A stretch of DNA of 64,000 nt from Agapetus fuscipes. Its lineage: Eukaryota > Arthropoda > Insecta > Trichoptera > Glossosomatidae. The first letter of the stretch is position 1; each line of letters starts with the position of its first letter. Below, in pieces: positions 1 through 10,299 of this stretch. The stretch covers positions 3,038,001 through 3,102,000 of the forward strand of contig OX637337.1 in NCBI GenBank assembly GCA_951799405.1, read 5' to 3'. Made by a program: the position numbers and the translations under genes. The notes under the pieces were generated by a model. That model was not told where the DNA came from. It worked only from the letters and a program-made list of their open reading frames with translations, and searched no databases.

Positions 1-76
1 TTTTAGTATAAAACATCGCTTATGTATGGAAACTAAATATTTCCATTACAAATCCTTTAAGTAGTTACAATCTCGC

Positions 77-398
77 AACTAAGCTTCACATAATATAGTG
101 TAACTTCTTGCCGCGTTATCCCGAAGGGGTCGCATGTGGCGAGTTGAACCTATTTATTTTTACAGGTAAGGGGGCCGGCCTTACGCCAACCACTTCAGTT
201 GAAGTGGGGGTTTTCCAGCTCCCGAAAGGGCTGGTACTCATTTCTTGTGAAGGCTGAGTAAACCTTGCCGGTATTTTATTTTGGGGTTTGAAATAAACAC
301 CGAAACGGGAAATCATTTCTGACACCCTCGGTGGGATTCGAACCCGAGCCCACGGCATGGAATGCATGCACTCTACCAACTGAGCTATCCACCGGACT
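77..398 (-). repeat. SINE-A, tRNA-derived SINE, near full length
   Basis: On the minus strand this starts with a tRNA-like head: an A box (TAGCTCAGTTGG in better copies) and a B box (GGGTTCGAATCCC) with normal spacing. Then comes a body of about 250 bp containing CCCGTTTCGGTG, ACCGGCAAGG, CTTCAACTGAAGTGG and TTACCTGTAAAAATAAATAGG, ending in TGTGTAGCTTAGTT. It is the first of about 15 copies or pieces in the window. RNA polymerase III transcription and LINE-driven copying are inferred from the family type. Confidence 0.85.
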
Positions 399-1134
399 AG
401 ACTAGACTACTTACAATCTTAAAAATATTAAACTAACACATTAACCTCAGTTAGCCTCTGAAGATGGACGGATAAAGTCAGATAGCGCTTAGGCATTGTA
501 AACTCAAAAAATGTGAAAATAAAACTATGTTTTAAAAAAGTTTTTATAATCAAAATTAAAATGAATTTTCACTCTGTGAATGCACTTACTCTAGAAAATT
601 TTCAACATTCGGTCAATACTTTATCGGAGTGGACCTATCACAGATGGGAACTGAACGACTCATATTTTGTGCTCTTGTATAAAAACCAGTTGGTACCTTA
701 GCATTGTCCTTAGTGTTTACACGTATATGCAGAATAATTGATAGTACAGCTTGAGGAGAGATGTGAAACCATTTTAAAGATATAATCAAACAAGTACAGA
801 GTCCTGCATGCAATCCTATAAAGAAAATAAATAAACATCGATTAATGAAACAAAATACAAATATTTTACTTTAAATAACATAAGTGCTTAATTAATTAAA
901 TTAAAAAAAGTTCAAATGAAAAATGCAGGGGAAGACAAGGAATGTCAACAAAAATAAGAAAATAAGTTCGTTAAAAAAAGGCAAATCTAGTGGCAGTCGC
1001 TATCACAGTTTATGGAGGTATTCCCGGTTCTTTGTGACAGGCAAAAACCATGATTTCAAATTTCAAATTTTGATTTACCCGTAATTTTCTTCCATTGACA
1101 TTCCTTGTTCTTCCTCTGTAGTCTAAGAGTACGT
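399..1134. other. AT-rich DNA, no feature recognised
   Basis: Short frames occur on both strands but none has a known motif, splice context or unusual composition. Confidence 0.5.
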
Positions 1135-1254
1135 GTTTTCAACGTTAGCATTAGCGACTTTATACTGAATGAAAATGATACGCTTATGCCTATTGTGTGG
1201 GTAGTTTGATTTATCAGTTTAAAGTTATATAAGCTAACGTTGAAAATACTGGGC
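1135..1254. mobile_element. CCCGG-MITE, left end truncated
   Basis: It matches the family with TIR GCCCGGTATTTTCAACGTTA (better copy at 29377-29503). Here the left arm begins at TTTTCAACGTTAG, and the right arm ends AACGTTGAAAATACTGGGC. The middle carries the family words GCGACTTTATACTGAATG and TATCAGTTTAAAG. Confidence 0.7.
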
Positions 1255-1263
1255 TTGAGGGTA

Positions 1264-1527
1264 TTCCTTGACTGATATGTTGGTATGCGGCTGACCACCC
1301 ATACTGTAAAAAATAGTTCACTTTGCCAATGTCACCCCTGTTTCAGGGAAGGTCGGCAAGAGTTGCAGGGCTTATGTTCATTTGAGATTGGGTTTTTTAT
1401 ATTGTAGGTCCACATGCGGCATGTGTAAGCGCGAAATTATGCATGTCTGCTTGTGGGAATGCATTTAATATGAATCTCAAATGATACATATCTTTGCAGC
1501 TTAGATTTAGATTTAGATTTAGATTAG
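1264..1527 (+). repeat. ATR repeat (AGATT-tailed), full length
   Basis: First copy of a ~250-bp interspersed family. It starts TTCCTTGACT, has GGCTGACCACCCATACTG, then an inverted CCCCTGTTTCAGGG segment, CATGCGGCATGTGT and GCGCGAAATTA, and ends in repeated TTAGATT. The start is the same in many copies on both strands, so it is a discrete unit. No convincing pol III boxes were seen. Confidence 0.85.
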
Positions 1528-1555
1528 GGTGAATTTTTTCAACAAAAGTTTAGCT

Positions 1556-1635
1556 ACTTTATACTGGCATTGCTTGAGAATTGGCGCTTTCTTTAGCGAC
1601 GACATAAGTTTGCAAAGTGCTCTTGAGGTGTGATT
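1556..1635 (+). repeat. SINE-C 3' fragment
   Basis: TTGAGAATTGGCGCTTTC, AGCGACGAC and GCTCTTGAGGTGTGATT match the 3' part of SINE-C (reference copy at 24347-24605). Confidence 0.6.
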
Positions 1636-2424
1636 CTCATAAGATTGTCCTTTTCCTTGACTATAAAGTCGATAAGCTAAGTTTGACACTAATTATAATC
1701 TAGTATGCAAAAAAAGTTAAATTATAAACCTAAAATTAATTGACAGGCCACTTAAACAGTTAACCAATACTAAAAAAATAAAATTGAAAATATTTTTTCG
1801 TATACTCGTATGTTACCTAAAAAAAATTACAACGAACTATCTACGTATTTAAATAAATAAAATATATAACTTAGTAAGTACTATGATAATATATTTTAAT
1901 TTTTTTTCCTATTTAAATAATAATCTGCTTTTTAAATATTCAAAAATGCCTGAAAATGCTTGATATTGCTAATCCGGGTCTCAACCGTATCTTTGGGTCT
2001 TATGAGCTTATATGCGATCTTTATATGGGAGGTTAACTGGGATCTTTGGGTAACCGTAACCGGGTCTTTTCTTCGTCTTGAATTACATAAGTTAAAATGA
2101 ATAAAATAAAGGTCTAAAGAAATTGCTCAAAATATTACTTACGAAACGTAAGCAAAAAAAAAAACAAAAAAACGATAGAGCAGGGTTAAGATCCGAAACA
2201 AGGAGCATATTAAGGTGCATACATTCCGTCACCCCAGTGCTTGTTTGGCTTATCTACCATTTCTGAGCTAAGAAAAACGATAATGTGAGAGTTGTTTTTA
2301 AAAGGCGCTGGTGTGCAAGTTTATCGGCTGCCAAAAAATACCGCGCTCCCATTGGTCCACGCTATAACAACAAAAAATCAGCTGTTTTCCCTTTTGCTTA
2401 GGCGCTTCAAACGGTCTTGTCACA
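1636..2424. other. Intergenic, mostly AT-rich
   Basis: No gene seen. Around 2238-2295 a low-copy repeat containing AGTGCTTGTTTGGCTTATC recurs near 16850 and, diverged, at the window's right end (63970-64000). Confidence 0.45.
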
Positions 2425-2738
2425 ACGAACTAAGCTAAGCTACACATATAGTGTAACCTTTTGCCGCGTTCTCCTCGAAGGAGTCGCATGTAGCCAGAGG
2501 AACCTCATTATTTTTACAGGTCAGGGGGCCGGTCTTACGCCAACCATTTGAATTGAAGTAGAGGTTTCCCAGCTCCCGAGGGACTGATACTCATTTGTTG
2601 TGGAGGCTGAGTAAGCCCTGCAGGCATTTTAATTTCGGGTTTGAATTAAACACCAAACGGGAAATAATGTCAGACACCCTCGGTGGGATTCGAACCCTAG
2701 CTCTCGGCATGGAATGCAAGCACCAACTGAGCTATCAC
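2425..2738 (-). repeat. SINE-A copy
   Basis: It has the same head, body and TGTAGCTTAGTT end as the copy at 77-398. The head is damaged between the A box and the anticodon-like part. Confidence 0.8.
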
Positions 2739-2748
2739 CTTTTTACAT

Positions 2749-3040
2749 AAGGGGCCGTCCATAAATTACGTCATCGATTTTGGCCGATTTTCGACTCCCC
2801 CCCCTTACAATCATCCGATAGTCATTATCTAATGATCCCCCCCTCCCCCTCTTGCTGTAATAATGGATGAGCTTAATAATTTATAATGTTATATTACTTA
2901 CATAATATTTTGTATATTTTGTAGAAATTGGTATTTACAAGAACGACGTCACTTTTGGTACTCGTACATCATTTGCCATCATCCGCAGACCAGACTCCCC
3001 CCCCCTTAATGCGAATGACGTAATATATGGACAGCCCCTT
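2749..3040. mobile_element. Inverted-repeat DNA element (GGGGC...GTCCATA type)
   Basis: About 292 bp bounded by GGGGCCGTCCATAAATTACG on the left and its inverted match TAATATATGGACAGCCCC on the right. It contains runs of 7-9 C near both ends and no coding capacity. Flanking TAA/TTA is consistent with a short TA-rich target duplication but does not fix it. It is a non-autonomous TIR element; superfamily not assigned. Confidence 0.7.
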
Positions 3041-3599
3041 AAAAGAGCAGTATCAAACATCTACAGCCATCCATGAAAAAAAAAAAAAAGTTGGAAGACT
3101 TACCTGAATAATTTCTTCAAAAAGTTAATGTCGTAGAACTTAAGATGCACCTTTTTTAAAGAAATCAGAAGCACTTTGAAGTTTTTAATTTTCACTTTGC
3201 TTAGATCAGGAGTTTGCAGTGCACCATCACGCAGAAATACATATTTGAGAATTTTTACAACTATTAAAAACAAACTTAATTATTATTAATGTATTTTTTT
3301 TATATTTTTGTTTCACTTTGGCCTCAGAGAGCTCAGTCAGTTTATTTTATTTTTATGTTTATTTATATTATGTGGAAGAATATTTTAGAGCTGAAATACA
3401 AACATAAATCGTAAAATACATTTCATCATAAAATTTTGCATCATCGTAAAACACCACACGAAACGAAGTAGCAATATTGTTTTTTTTTTATATCCGAGAT
3501 ATTGAATAAAACTAAAACTGGAAAATATGAAAATCTGATGATTTTTTAAAAAGCTTCCGTTGGTCGTATTTGTTGATCATACGGAATAATTCAACACAC
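3041..3599. other. AT-rich DNA, no feature recognised
   Basis: It has T- and A-runs and no frame with recognisable content. Confidence 0.5.
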
Positions 3600-3619
3600 A
3601 CCACAGCGCTGCGCAGCTA

Positions 3620-3745
3620 ACGGCCCTGCAACAGGATAGGGACAACTGCCACATCACCAACACCTCTGCGGCACTTTAACAAGTGTCATAGACTCTTCTC
3701 TTGAATTTAGGGAGTCTCCCGCAAAGGCTTCCTTAAAAAATATTT
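3620..3745 (+). repeat. Interspersed repeat E
   Basis: Words GACAACTGCCACATCACC, ACCTCTGCGGCACT, ACAAGTGTCATAGAC and GGCTTCCTTAAAAAA recur at 20055-20175 (same strand) and 21565-21648 (opposite strand). It has no ORF. It is probably the 3' part of a retroelement. Confidence 0.5.
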
Positions 3746-3904
3746 TTTCAACAAACAAATGAATCGATAAAATTACTAGAAAGCCCACAAATGCTGCAAA
3801 CGATTTTTGTCTATTACTAGGGACTGGCACGTCTATCTTCAAATTATTGACAAAATTCCCACATTATTCTTGGCTGCGAGGCCCAGATCAGGTGTCCATA
3901 TCTA

Positions 3905-3970
3905 TAATCTCTCACAACCTTCCATTCAGAGTCCGAAGTGTTAACCACTGCACTACGGACGGGTCCTATT
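3905..3970 (-). repeat. SINE-C head fragment
   Basis: The minus strand gives the tRNA-like head of SINE-C (GTCCGTAGTGCAGTGG, then CACTTCGGACTCTGAATGGAAGG). Confidence 0.55.
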
Positions 3971-4120
3971 ATACTGATTGTATAAATCTCTCAGACGCGA
4001 CGTGTGTTTGCAATATGTTAGTACATTTGTGTACTCAGGGTTCACATATTTGTGTACATAGGAAGGAAATAAGCCGGCAACCATTTAATCTACACAGATC
4101 CACCAGTATCTTCAACCAGT

Positions 4121-4248
4121 ATAGCGTTTTACCAAGAATACACAGGAATTGAAACGCTCTCAGAGAGACTCTGCTTGAGTTTCCATATTTTTTTCGTACC
4201 GTTCGCGTTGTCTAGATGGGTTTAAACGTTAAGTTGGCGTACAGACGT
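4121..4248 (+). repeat. Dispersed direct repeat, copy 1
   Basis: About 110 bp with TTTTACCAAGAATACACAG, GCTTGAGTTTCCATA and TTGTCTAGATG, found again at 4833-4940 on the same strand. It has no coding content. Confidence 0.5.
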
Positions 4249-4370
4249 ATAGATCCAGCAGTATCTACCAAATCGATTGCTCCAAGGAAGACAGCACTAA
4301 GTCAAAAAAGATAGTTTTGCAGGAAAGCCAATTGAATCTTATTTATTCCATGGAGTACAATGCATAAACT

Positions 4371-4645
4371 ATTTTTTTTTTTTTTTTTTTATTGTAGCAA
4401 AATAATGCTAATTTAAACAATTACATACCAAGTCAAAACAAAAACAGTTATGTCAGAGGCGCTGTGCAAGTAGGAATCTGACAGCTTTCTCCTTAAATTT
4501 AATTACGTCACTAGTTTGCTTGATTTCCGCTGGTACTTTATTATATTCATCAAATCCTCTGTGCACAACTCCTCTGTCATATTTCACTGTTCTTACTTTT
4601 AATTTCTTAAATCATTTTTCCCTCTAGTATCATAACTATGTACAG
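4371..4645 (-). pseudogene. Jockey-like LINE, C-terminus with poly(A)
   Basis: The minus strand encodes the C-terminal tail typical of Jockey/CR1-superfamily reverse transcriptases. It includes KVRTVKYDRGVVHRG, then EYNKVPAEIKQTSDVIKFKE, and ends in LLAQRL and a TGA at 4453-4455. Upstream, HSYDTRGKNDLR lies in a different frame, so at least one indel broke the ORF. After the stop there is a 3' UTR of about 60 bp and a 20-base poly(A) (read as T's at 4372-4391). This is a 5'-truncated dead insertion, typical of target-primed reverse transcription. Confidence 0.75.
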
Positions 4646-4832
4646 TACATACTCATTTCTAATTTTGAATTTATCCAAATAAACATTAATTTATTAACGA
4701 ATTTAAAAGAGATAGAGACACGGCTGTCATCTTGGAATGAAGATAATGATTTGTTACCTTCAGAAATGGAAATAAGTCAAAAACCTAAATTTCAGAGCTA
4801 CTTCCTTCTTCCTTGGAGCAGTCGAAATGTAA

Positions 4833-4940
4833 AACATTTTACCAAAAATACACAGATACTCACACGCTCTCAAAGAGACTTCGCTTGAGTTTCCATAATT
4901 TTTTGGTATCGTTGTCTAGATGAGTTGGCGTCCAGACTCG
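4833..4940 (+). repeat. Dispersed direct repeat, copy 2
   Basis: Partner of 4121-4248, about 600 bp downstream and separated by the LINE fragment. Confidence 0.5.
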
Positions 4941-5149
4941 TGTTTCGTTAGACTTGTTGGAAACACATGCAAAAGCTGTTCAGGGAATACTCGGATCTGA
5001 GCTATGAAGTGAAATTTGGCGAACGGCCAATATTTGCGACCCGACCTAGGAGAGTAATGTCGGCTCTGAGAAAATCGCGTCATAATAAAAATTATAATAT
5101 AAGGATGATTTATTCGGTGAGCACGGTGTTTTTTTTTTGTGGATCACAC

Positions 5150-5320
5150 CTCATGACTCTGGAGGAAATGAAAGAAGTATGTAAGGACAGAAAGAAATGG
5201 CGGTTGATCTGTAATGTTGGCGGCTAAGGTTTTTACATTAGAATTTGTTTTCTGTTAGTTTTTGATGCCCACACATGTTATAATTTGTTGATATTAAAAA
5301 TGTAATTTGTTGTGTATGTT
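5150..5320 (+). pseudogene. RTE-like LINE 3' end (ORF tail and 3' UTR)
   Basis: Reads MTLEEMKEVCKDRKKWRLIC in frame to a TAA at 5225-5227, matching the extreme C-terminus of the RTE ORFs at 35.7 and 57.5 kb. Its 3' UTR is homologous to that of the fragment at 7856-8057 (TTAAAAATGTAATTTGT near the end) and runs straight into an ATR repeat. The 50 bp before it resemble the minus-strand 3' tail of SINE-C. Confidence 0.7.
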
Positions 5321-5577
5321 CCTTGACTTAAAGGTTGGTATGCGGCTGACCACCTATGCTGTAAAAATGGTTCACTGTGCCAATGTCACCACTGTTTCAG
5401 GGAAGGAAGGCAAGAGTTGCAGGGTGTATGTCCATTTGAGATTTGGGTTTTTATGTTGTAGGTTCACATGCGGCATGTGTTAGCGCGAAATTATACATGT
5501 CTGCTTGTGGGAATGCAATTAATATAAATCTTAAATGATATATATCCTTGCAGCTTAGATTAGATTAGATTAGATTA
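5321..5577 (+). repeat. ATR repeat joined to an RTE 3' UTR
   Basis: A full-length ATR unit from TTCCTTGACTTAAAGG to (AGATT)n, directly downstream of the RTE tail. The same junction occurs near 8142. Confidence 0.8.
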
Positions 5578-5672
5578 GGCAAGGCAAGCGCGAACTTGTA
5601 CGTGTTTACTTGTGAGAATGCATGTAATTTGTATCCCCAATGCAACATATCTTTGCAACTTAGATTGGATTA
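5578..5672 (+). repeat. ATR repeat, 3' half in tandem
   Basis: A second, more diverged 3' half (AAGCGCGAACTTGTACGTG to CAACTTAGATTGGATTAG) follows the previous copy without spacer. Confidence 0.65.
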
Positions 5673-5965
5673 GAACTACATAAAAACACGTCGCTATATT
5701 GACGTCTTTCAGCGCTGATATAAAAAATAGGAAACCGCTTTTGGAGTAAATAAGCTGAAGAGTGTGTGCGAGCTATTGCTAAAAATACAAAAGAAAGGTC
5801 ACTCCATTATATTAGCGAGTTAAGATCACAGTTCAAGGCCAGGAAATCCATGCTCTACGTGTGTGGAATAACTACAGAAAGTGATGTGGCTGTACAGAGA
5901 CTTCAGGATAACGATTCGGATATTGCAACCCCATTTTCACACAGTCCGGATATGGTTCGGATACT
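5673..5965. other. No feature recognised
   Basis: Small frames of 60-75 codons on both strands lack known motifs. Confidence 0.4.
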
Positions 5966-6385
5966 GTTGCTCTGTCGCCATTTCCGCTAGGGGTGAACAG
6001 AGCCTCTGCGGGTTGGTAGAGTGCTTGTATTCCATGCCGACAGCTCGGGTTCGAATGCAACCGAGGGGGTCAGAAATGATTTCCTATTTCGGCATTTCAA
6101 AATAAAATACCGGCAAGGTTTACTTATCCTTGACAAGGAATAAGTACCAGCCCCATTGAGAGCTGGGAAAGCCCCATTTCAACTAAAGTGGTTGGCGTAA
6201 GGCCGTCCCGTTACCTGTAAAAATAAATAGGTTCGATTCGCGACATGCGACTCCATCAGAGAAAATGCGTCAAGAAGTTACACTATATGTGTAGCTTAGT
6301 AGTTTGGATACCTCTTTCATTTCATTCATATCCTGTCATATCCTTTTTTATACATTTTCTTTTACGTTCGCTTTCTATCTGATCC
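5966..6385 (-). pseudogene. RTE LINE 3' fragment split by a SINE-A
   Basis: 5966-6005 (minus) is the last ~40 bases of the same RTE family as the 57.5-kb element, with its stop TAG and CGGAATGGCGACAGAG 3' end. At 6311-6385 the antisense ORF continues (TACCTCTTTC, TTCATTCATATCC, TTACGTTCGCTTTCTATC). Comparison with 7440-7560 shows that about 30 bases at the break were lost or replaced when SINE-A entered. Non-functional. Confidence 0.65.
6006..6306 (+). repeat. SINE-A inserted in an RTE fragment
   Basis: The copy begins inside the A box (GGTTGGTAGAGTGC) and keeps the B box and body. It ends ATGTGTAGCTTAGTAG, after which RTE sequence resumes. Confidence 0.75.
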
Positions 6386-6634
6386 GGTCACGAAATGTAT
6401 GGTATCTCCGGCACGCTCAAGCCGGATTGTGTGAAAGTCAACATGAATAGACGCGACTTCCGATCTGGCACCGAAACGGATCAAGAAAAAGGGATTAACG
6501 TATACTTACTAAGTATGTTCATAAAATAACCGAAATTTTGGCTTAAATCTTAATCATTATTTTTTCAGATTAATTATTTATTTGTCCTTGTTTCTTTCAA
6601 GCAGCGTCATATGCTAAAAAAAGAGACATCGAAC

Positions 6635-6930
6635 AACATTGTTTTGGTGGTTTTTCGGGTTAGATCATGGTCTATTTGCAGCTTTTTTATATGCCGACGT
6701 TTCGCTTTCACAAACAGAAAGCATTATCTAGGCGAGTTAAGAACGAAAGGAAATGAGGGAAGCGCATTGTACTTCCAGCTAGTTGCGAACAGCGAGTGAC
6801 TGCGAAGACAATGAAAACCACCACGTCGCTTTGAGAATGCTTTCTGCTCGTGAAAGCGAAACGTCGGCAGATAAAAAGCTGCAAATAGATCATCGTCTAA
6901 CACGGAAAAAAACAAAAACAATTTGTTTAT
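6635..6930. mobile_element. Foldback element, ~80-bp arms
   Basis: The left arm (GCAGCTTTTTTATATGCCGA, then CGTTTCGCTTTCACAAACAG and AAAGCATT) is inverted at the right (AATGCTTTCTGCTCGTGAAA, then GCGAAACGTCGGCAG and AAAAAGCTGC). The loop is about 90 bp and there is no ORF. A related copy at 31695-32185 carries a nested MITE. CCGACGTTTCG phrases occur in some Penelope-like and foldback elements, so either origin is possible. Confidence 0.65.
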
Positions 6931-7347
6931 TAACACTGACCGTGAAAGCTTTAAACTTTATTGAACAACAATTTCTGTTTGACATATCTTATACACCTCG
7001 TCTCAGTTAGACTACGCCTAGAGCGTAGTCTTTTTGGTACGCCAAATGGCTCTGATGCCCAATTCATTTATTTTATTTTGATCGATGCATATCTATCGAA
7101 ATTCAAATTTAAACATTTCAATTTCGAATACATTTTTCGAATATCCGAATGTTAAAGTTACGGAACTTTGTAGCGACCCTAGTTATACAGAGAGAGGTTT
7201 GATCTAATCTTACGTTATAAATCTATCACGGTAGAAAAACTAACGTTCTACACTTTCTACCAACACATTATTCTTCTACAATTTCTCCAAATATAAGTAG
7301 AAAGGTCAATTTCCGCCCTTTAAACAACAAAAAAAACAGCAGATCCA
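6931..7347. other. No feature recognised
   Basis: AT-rich. Short frames only. Confidence 0.4.
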
Positions 7348-7850
7348 AGACCCGGTATTTTCAGCGTTATATCAACGCAAAGCGACTTTATAGTTTATAC
7401 TGAATGAAAAGGACTCTGTACTGTAACTGTAACTATAACTCTGTCACCATTTCGCTAGGGGTGGCCAGAGCCTCTGCAGAGATGCCTCCATTTCTTCCTA
7501 TCCTTACATACCTCTTTCAATTCATTCATATCCATCACCTTCTTCATGCATTTTCTTCTTCTACGCTCGCTTTGTACATCCCATTCTTTCACAATCTCCT
7601 CAACCTCCTAAATCTGATCACTCCATACTTCTCTCGATCGTCCCTTTCCTCTTTTTCCTTTCACACTTTTTTGTATATAAACTTTGTCAGTCTATCATCA
7701 TTCATTCTTTCCACATGCCCAAACCATCTCATCACATTATTTTGTACCTAACTTTCACATTCTCTTTCAAACTCATTTATGTCAATTCTGTGGGTGGTTT
7801 TTTGATCAGTTTGAAGTCACATTAGCTAACATTGAAAATACTGGACCTAA
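7348..7850. mobile_element. CCCGG-MITE split by an RTE insertion
   Basis: The left half (ACCCGGTATTTTCAGCGTTA to CTGAATGAAAAGGACTCTG) lies at 7348-7416. The right half (TTCTGTGGGTGGTTTTTTGA to AACATTGAAAATACTGG) resumes at about 7782. An antisense RTE fragment fills the gap. Confidence 0.7.
7417..7780 (-). pseudogene. RTE LINE 3' fragment in a MITE
   Basis: The minus strand encodes the C-terminal ~110 residues of the 57.5-kb RTE family, ending in a stop and the CGAAATGGTGACAGAG 3' end. The tail is a short, decayed run of TTACAG-like units. The copy is 5'-truncated at ~7780, as expected for an RTE insertion. Confidence 0.75.
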
Positions 7851-7855
7851 AAACC

Positions 7856-8141
7856 GATAATAGCAAAAGGAAGACCGAGAAAGGTATGGATGGACCAAAT
7901 ATCCGAAATTGCGAATGAATGGAATATCCAGAGTCATAATAAAAGAAGAGCTTGTATGAAGAAGGTTATGACTCTGGAGGAAATGAAAGAAGTATGTAAG
8001 GATAGAAAGAAATGGCGGTTGATCTGTGATGTTGGCGGCTGGGGTTTGGTAAAGTAAAATTGGTTTTGTGATTTAGTTTTTTATGTCAATGTATAGGTAT
8101 ATTGTTGTTTATTGATTTTAAAAATGTAATTTGTCATGTAT
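7856..8141 (+). pseudogene. RTE-like LINE 3' end with its own 3' UTR
   Basis: Reads KGRPRKVWMDQISEIANEWN, then KRRACMKKVMTLEEMKEVCK and WRLICDVGGWGLVK, with TAA at 8055-8057. This is close to the C-terminus of the 35.7-kb RTE, but the final GGTGHP is replaced. The 3' UTR of about 85 bp matches that at 5228-5320 and leads directly into ATR. It marks a third RTE lineage, whose 3' UTR includes the ATR sequence. Confidence 0.75.
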
Positions 8142-8400
8142 GTTCCTTGACTTATAGGTTGTTATGCGGCTGACCACCCATACTGTAAAAAATTGGTTCA
8201 CTTTGCCAATGTCACCCCTGTTTCAGGGAAGGACGGCAAGAGTGGCAAGGCTTATGTTCATTTGAGATTGGGTTTTTATATTGTAGGTCCACATGCGGCA
8301 TGTGTTAGCGCGAAATTATACATATCTGCTTGTGGGAATGCTTTTAATATAAATCTTAAATGATATATATCTTTGCAGCTTAGATTAGATTAGATTAGAA
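8142..8400 (+). repeat. ATR repeat joined to an RTE 3' UTR
   Basis: Full-length ATR from TTCCTTGACTTATAGG to repeated TTAGATTAGATT, with the same upstream junction as at 5321. Confidence 0.85.
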
Positions 8401-9392
8401 GTCTAATTTATCTTTTCAACATAATTTAAAAATATAAATTATAGATTCTCAGAAAATATGCCAAGGAAAATCTTAAAAGACTATAAATTAATGTTTTTCC
8501 TGAAATTAATGTTAATTTAATAATCCTGACGCATAAAATAGAAAATATGATCATTGAATTTTTTTGGATTTAGTTTAATAAAATGTAAAAAAAACTCAAT
8601 AAGCTTTTTACAAACATTAGTATCTCAACTTTACCTCACAACTTAACTATATCGTTTCACCAAAAATGTATGTGAAATGAAACACTCACTATAATCGCTG
8701 TTTTAGTTTTAATTCATTTTTTGTAAACGTGTCTTTTTAAGTTTTTTACTTGAAATACTATTTACGTAAAATAACATCTGACTCAGAGCAAAAAATCAAA
8801 TAAATTAATACTTTGCCCTCAAGTTTATATTACATCGCCAATCTCAGAGATCAAAAAAAAAGTGTGACAAATTGACATTGAAATTGTGACATCATCCAGC
8901 CGGGTTGCTGAAGAAAAGTCTAGCCGGTCTAGCCTACGTAATATGTTTTATTAGTATATATTTTACTATTAATCTGTTTACACAGTAAAAGTCTTTAATT
9001 ATTTAAAAATTCAAATGGATAAAACAGTGTTTTAATTCACTTATTTATTTATTTTTTTGTGCTCGAACATTTTCGCGTAATGAGGCATCATCAGGAGCAG
9101 AATAGTTACAAATATATTATTATAAAATAATTTTCAAAACAATTTTTTTCAAAACAAAAAGAAAAATTCATAGACAAAATTTAACAGAAAAAAATGTTTT
9201 ATTAGTGCTTGTTTATAAATATCAAATTTAAATAAGACGGTGAATTTGCGCGATGTTTTATACTAGGGTTACTGCAGTAAGAAAATATGTACAGATATTT
9301 GTTTCTATAAATATTATATCATCTTCACATAATTAATTAAATTAAGGTTATAATAAAAAAAGGATCTAAGCTCCAAGCCAACACGTTCTATA
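8401..9392. other. AT-rich; one short repeat motif
   Basis: No gene seen. At 8886-8935 the words TTGTGACATCATCCAGCC and GGGTTGCTGAAGAAAAG belong to a dispersed family also seen near 23390, 42960, 45700, 51395, 61060 and 63850. Confidence 0.45.
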
Positions 9393-9451
9393 ATCTAAGT
9401 TGCAAAGATATGTTGATATATAAGACTTATATTCCGGTTGCTATCTAAGAC

Positions 9452-9772
9452 GTATAGTCCGGTCGATAGCTCAGTTGGTAGAGTGCTTGGTTTCTATGCG
9501 GTTTCTCGGGTTCGAATCCCACCGAGGGTGTCAGAAATGATTTCCCGTTTCGGTGTTTATTTCAAACCCCAAAATAAAATACCGGCAAGGTCTACTCAGC
9601 CTTCACAAGAATGAGTACCAGCCCTCTCGGGAGCTGGTAAACTTCCACTACAACTGAAGTGGTTGGCGAAGGCCGGCCTCTTTACCTGTAACAATAAATA
9701 GGTTCAACTCGCCACATGCTAGGTACCCCTTCGGAGATAACAAGAAGTTACATTATATGTGTAGCTTAGCTG
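9452..9772 (+). repeat. SINE-A, near full length
   Basis: It starts GTCCGGTCGATAGCTCAGTT, carries a clean B box GGGTTCGAATCCC, and ends TATGTGTAGCTTAG. A stub of an ATR 3' end (minus) precedes it at 9393-9440. Confidence 0.85.
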
Positions 9773-9774
9773 TA

Positions 9775-9985
9775 AAAATATTTCATGCACATGAAAAGTT
9801 AACGCTTACATACGCTGCATGTGTACTTATGTACAAAATACACCTAACCTTAAATTTATATTGCAACTCCTGCAGCATTCCCTGAAACTGGAGTGGCATT
9901 GGCAAAAGTGAAAAAAGTTTTTACAGAATGGAATTCAGTCTAATACCAATCTATTAGTCAAGGAACGCGTTTAGTTCGTAAAAAG
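9775..9985 (-). repeat. ATR repeat, diverged
   Basis: Antisense ATR with TTCCCTGAAACTGGAGTGGC, TGCATGTGTACTTATG and the boundary ATTAGTCAAGGAA. Confidence 0.6.
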
Positions 9986-10163
9986 GACATGTATTTATTT
10001 AAGTATAAACACAGATTTCTGAGTATAAACGTTTTCCCTGAAGCTGGAGTGGCATTGGAAAAAGTGAACACTTTTTTTACGGAATGGGGTTCAGTGTCAC
10101 ACCGACCTATTTATTAGTCAAGAAACGCGTTTAGTTCGTAAAAAGGACATGTATTTAGTTTAA
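9876..10163 (+). repeat. Imperfect direct duplication of ~130 bp
   Basis: Blocks 9876-10003 and 10031-10163 share TTCCCTGAA.CTGGAGTGGC, then AACGCGTTTAGTTCGTAAAA and GGACATGTATTTA. Because the copy includes the ATR edge plus 30 bases of flank, it is a local duplication rather than a second insertion. Confidence 0.6.
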
Positions 10164-10299
10164 ACGAATATTCAACACCTCGGCCATTAGGACAAATTTC
10201 TTTGCACTGAAAATACCTCAAATTTATTTCACTTCAATTTTCCTTTAATCACTGTTTTACATAACTCTCAGTAATTACTTAAAAAATAACTGAACACTG

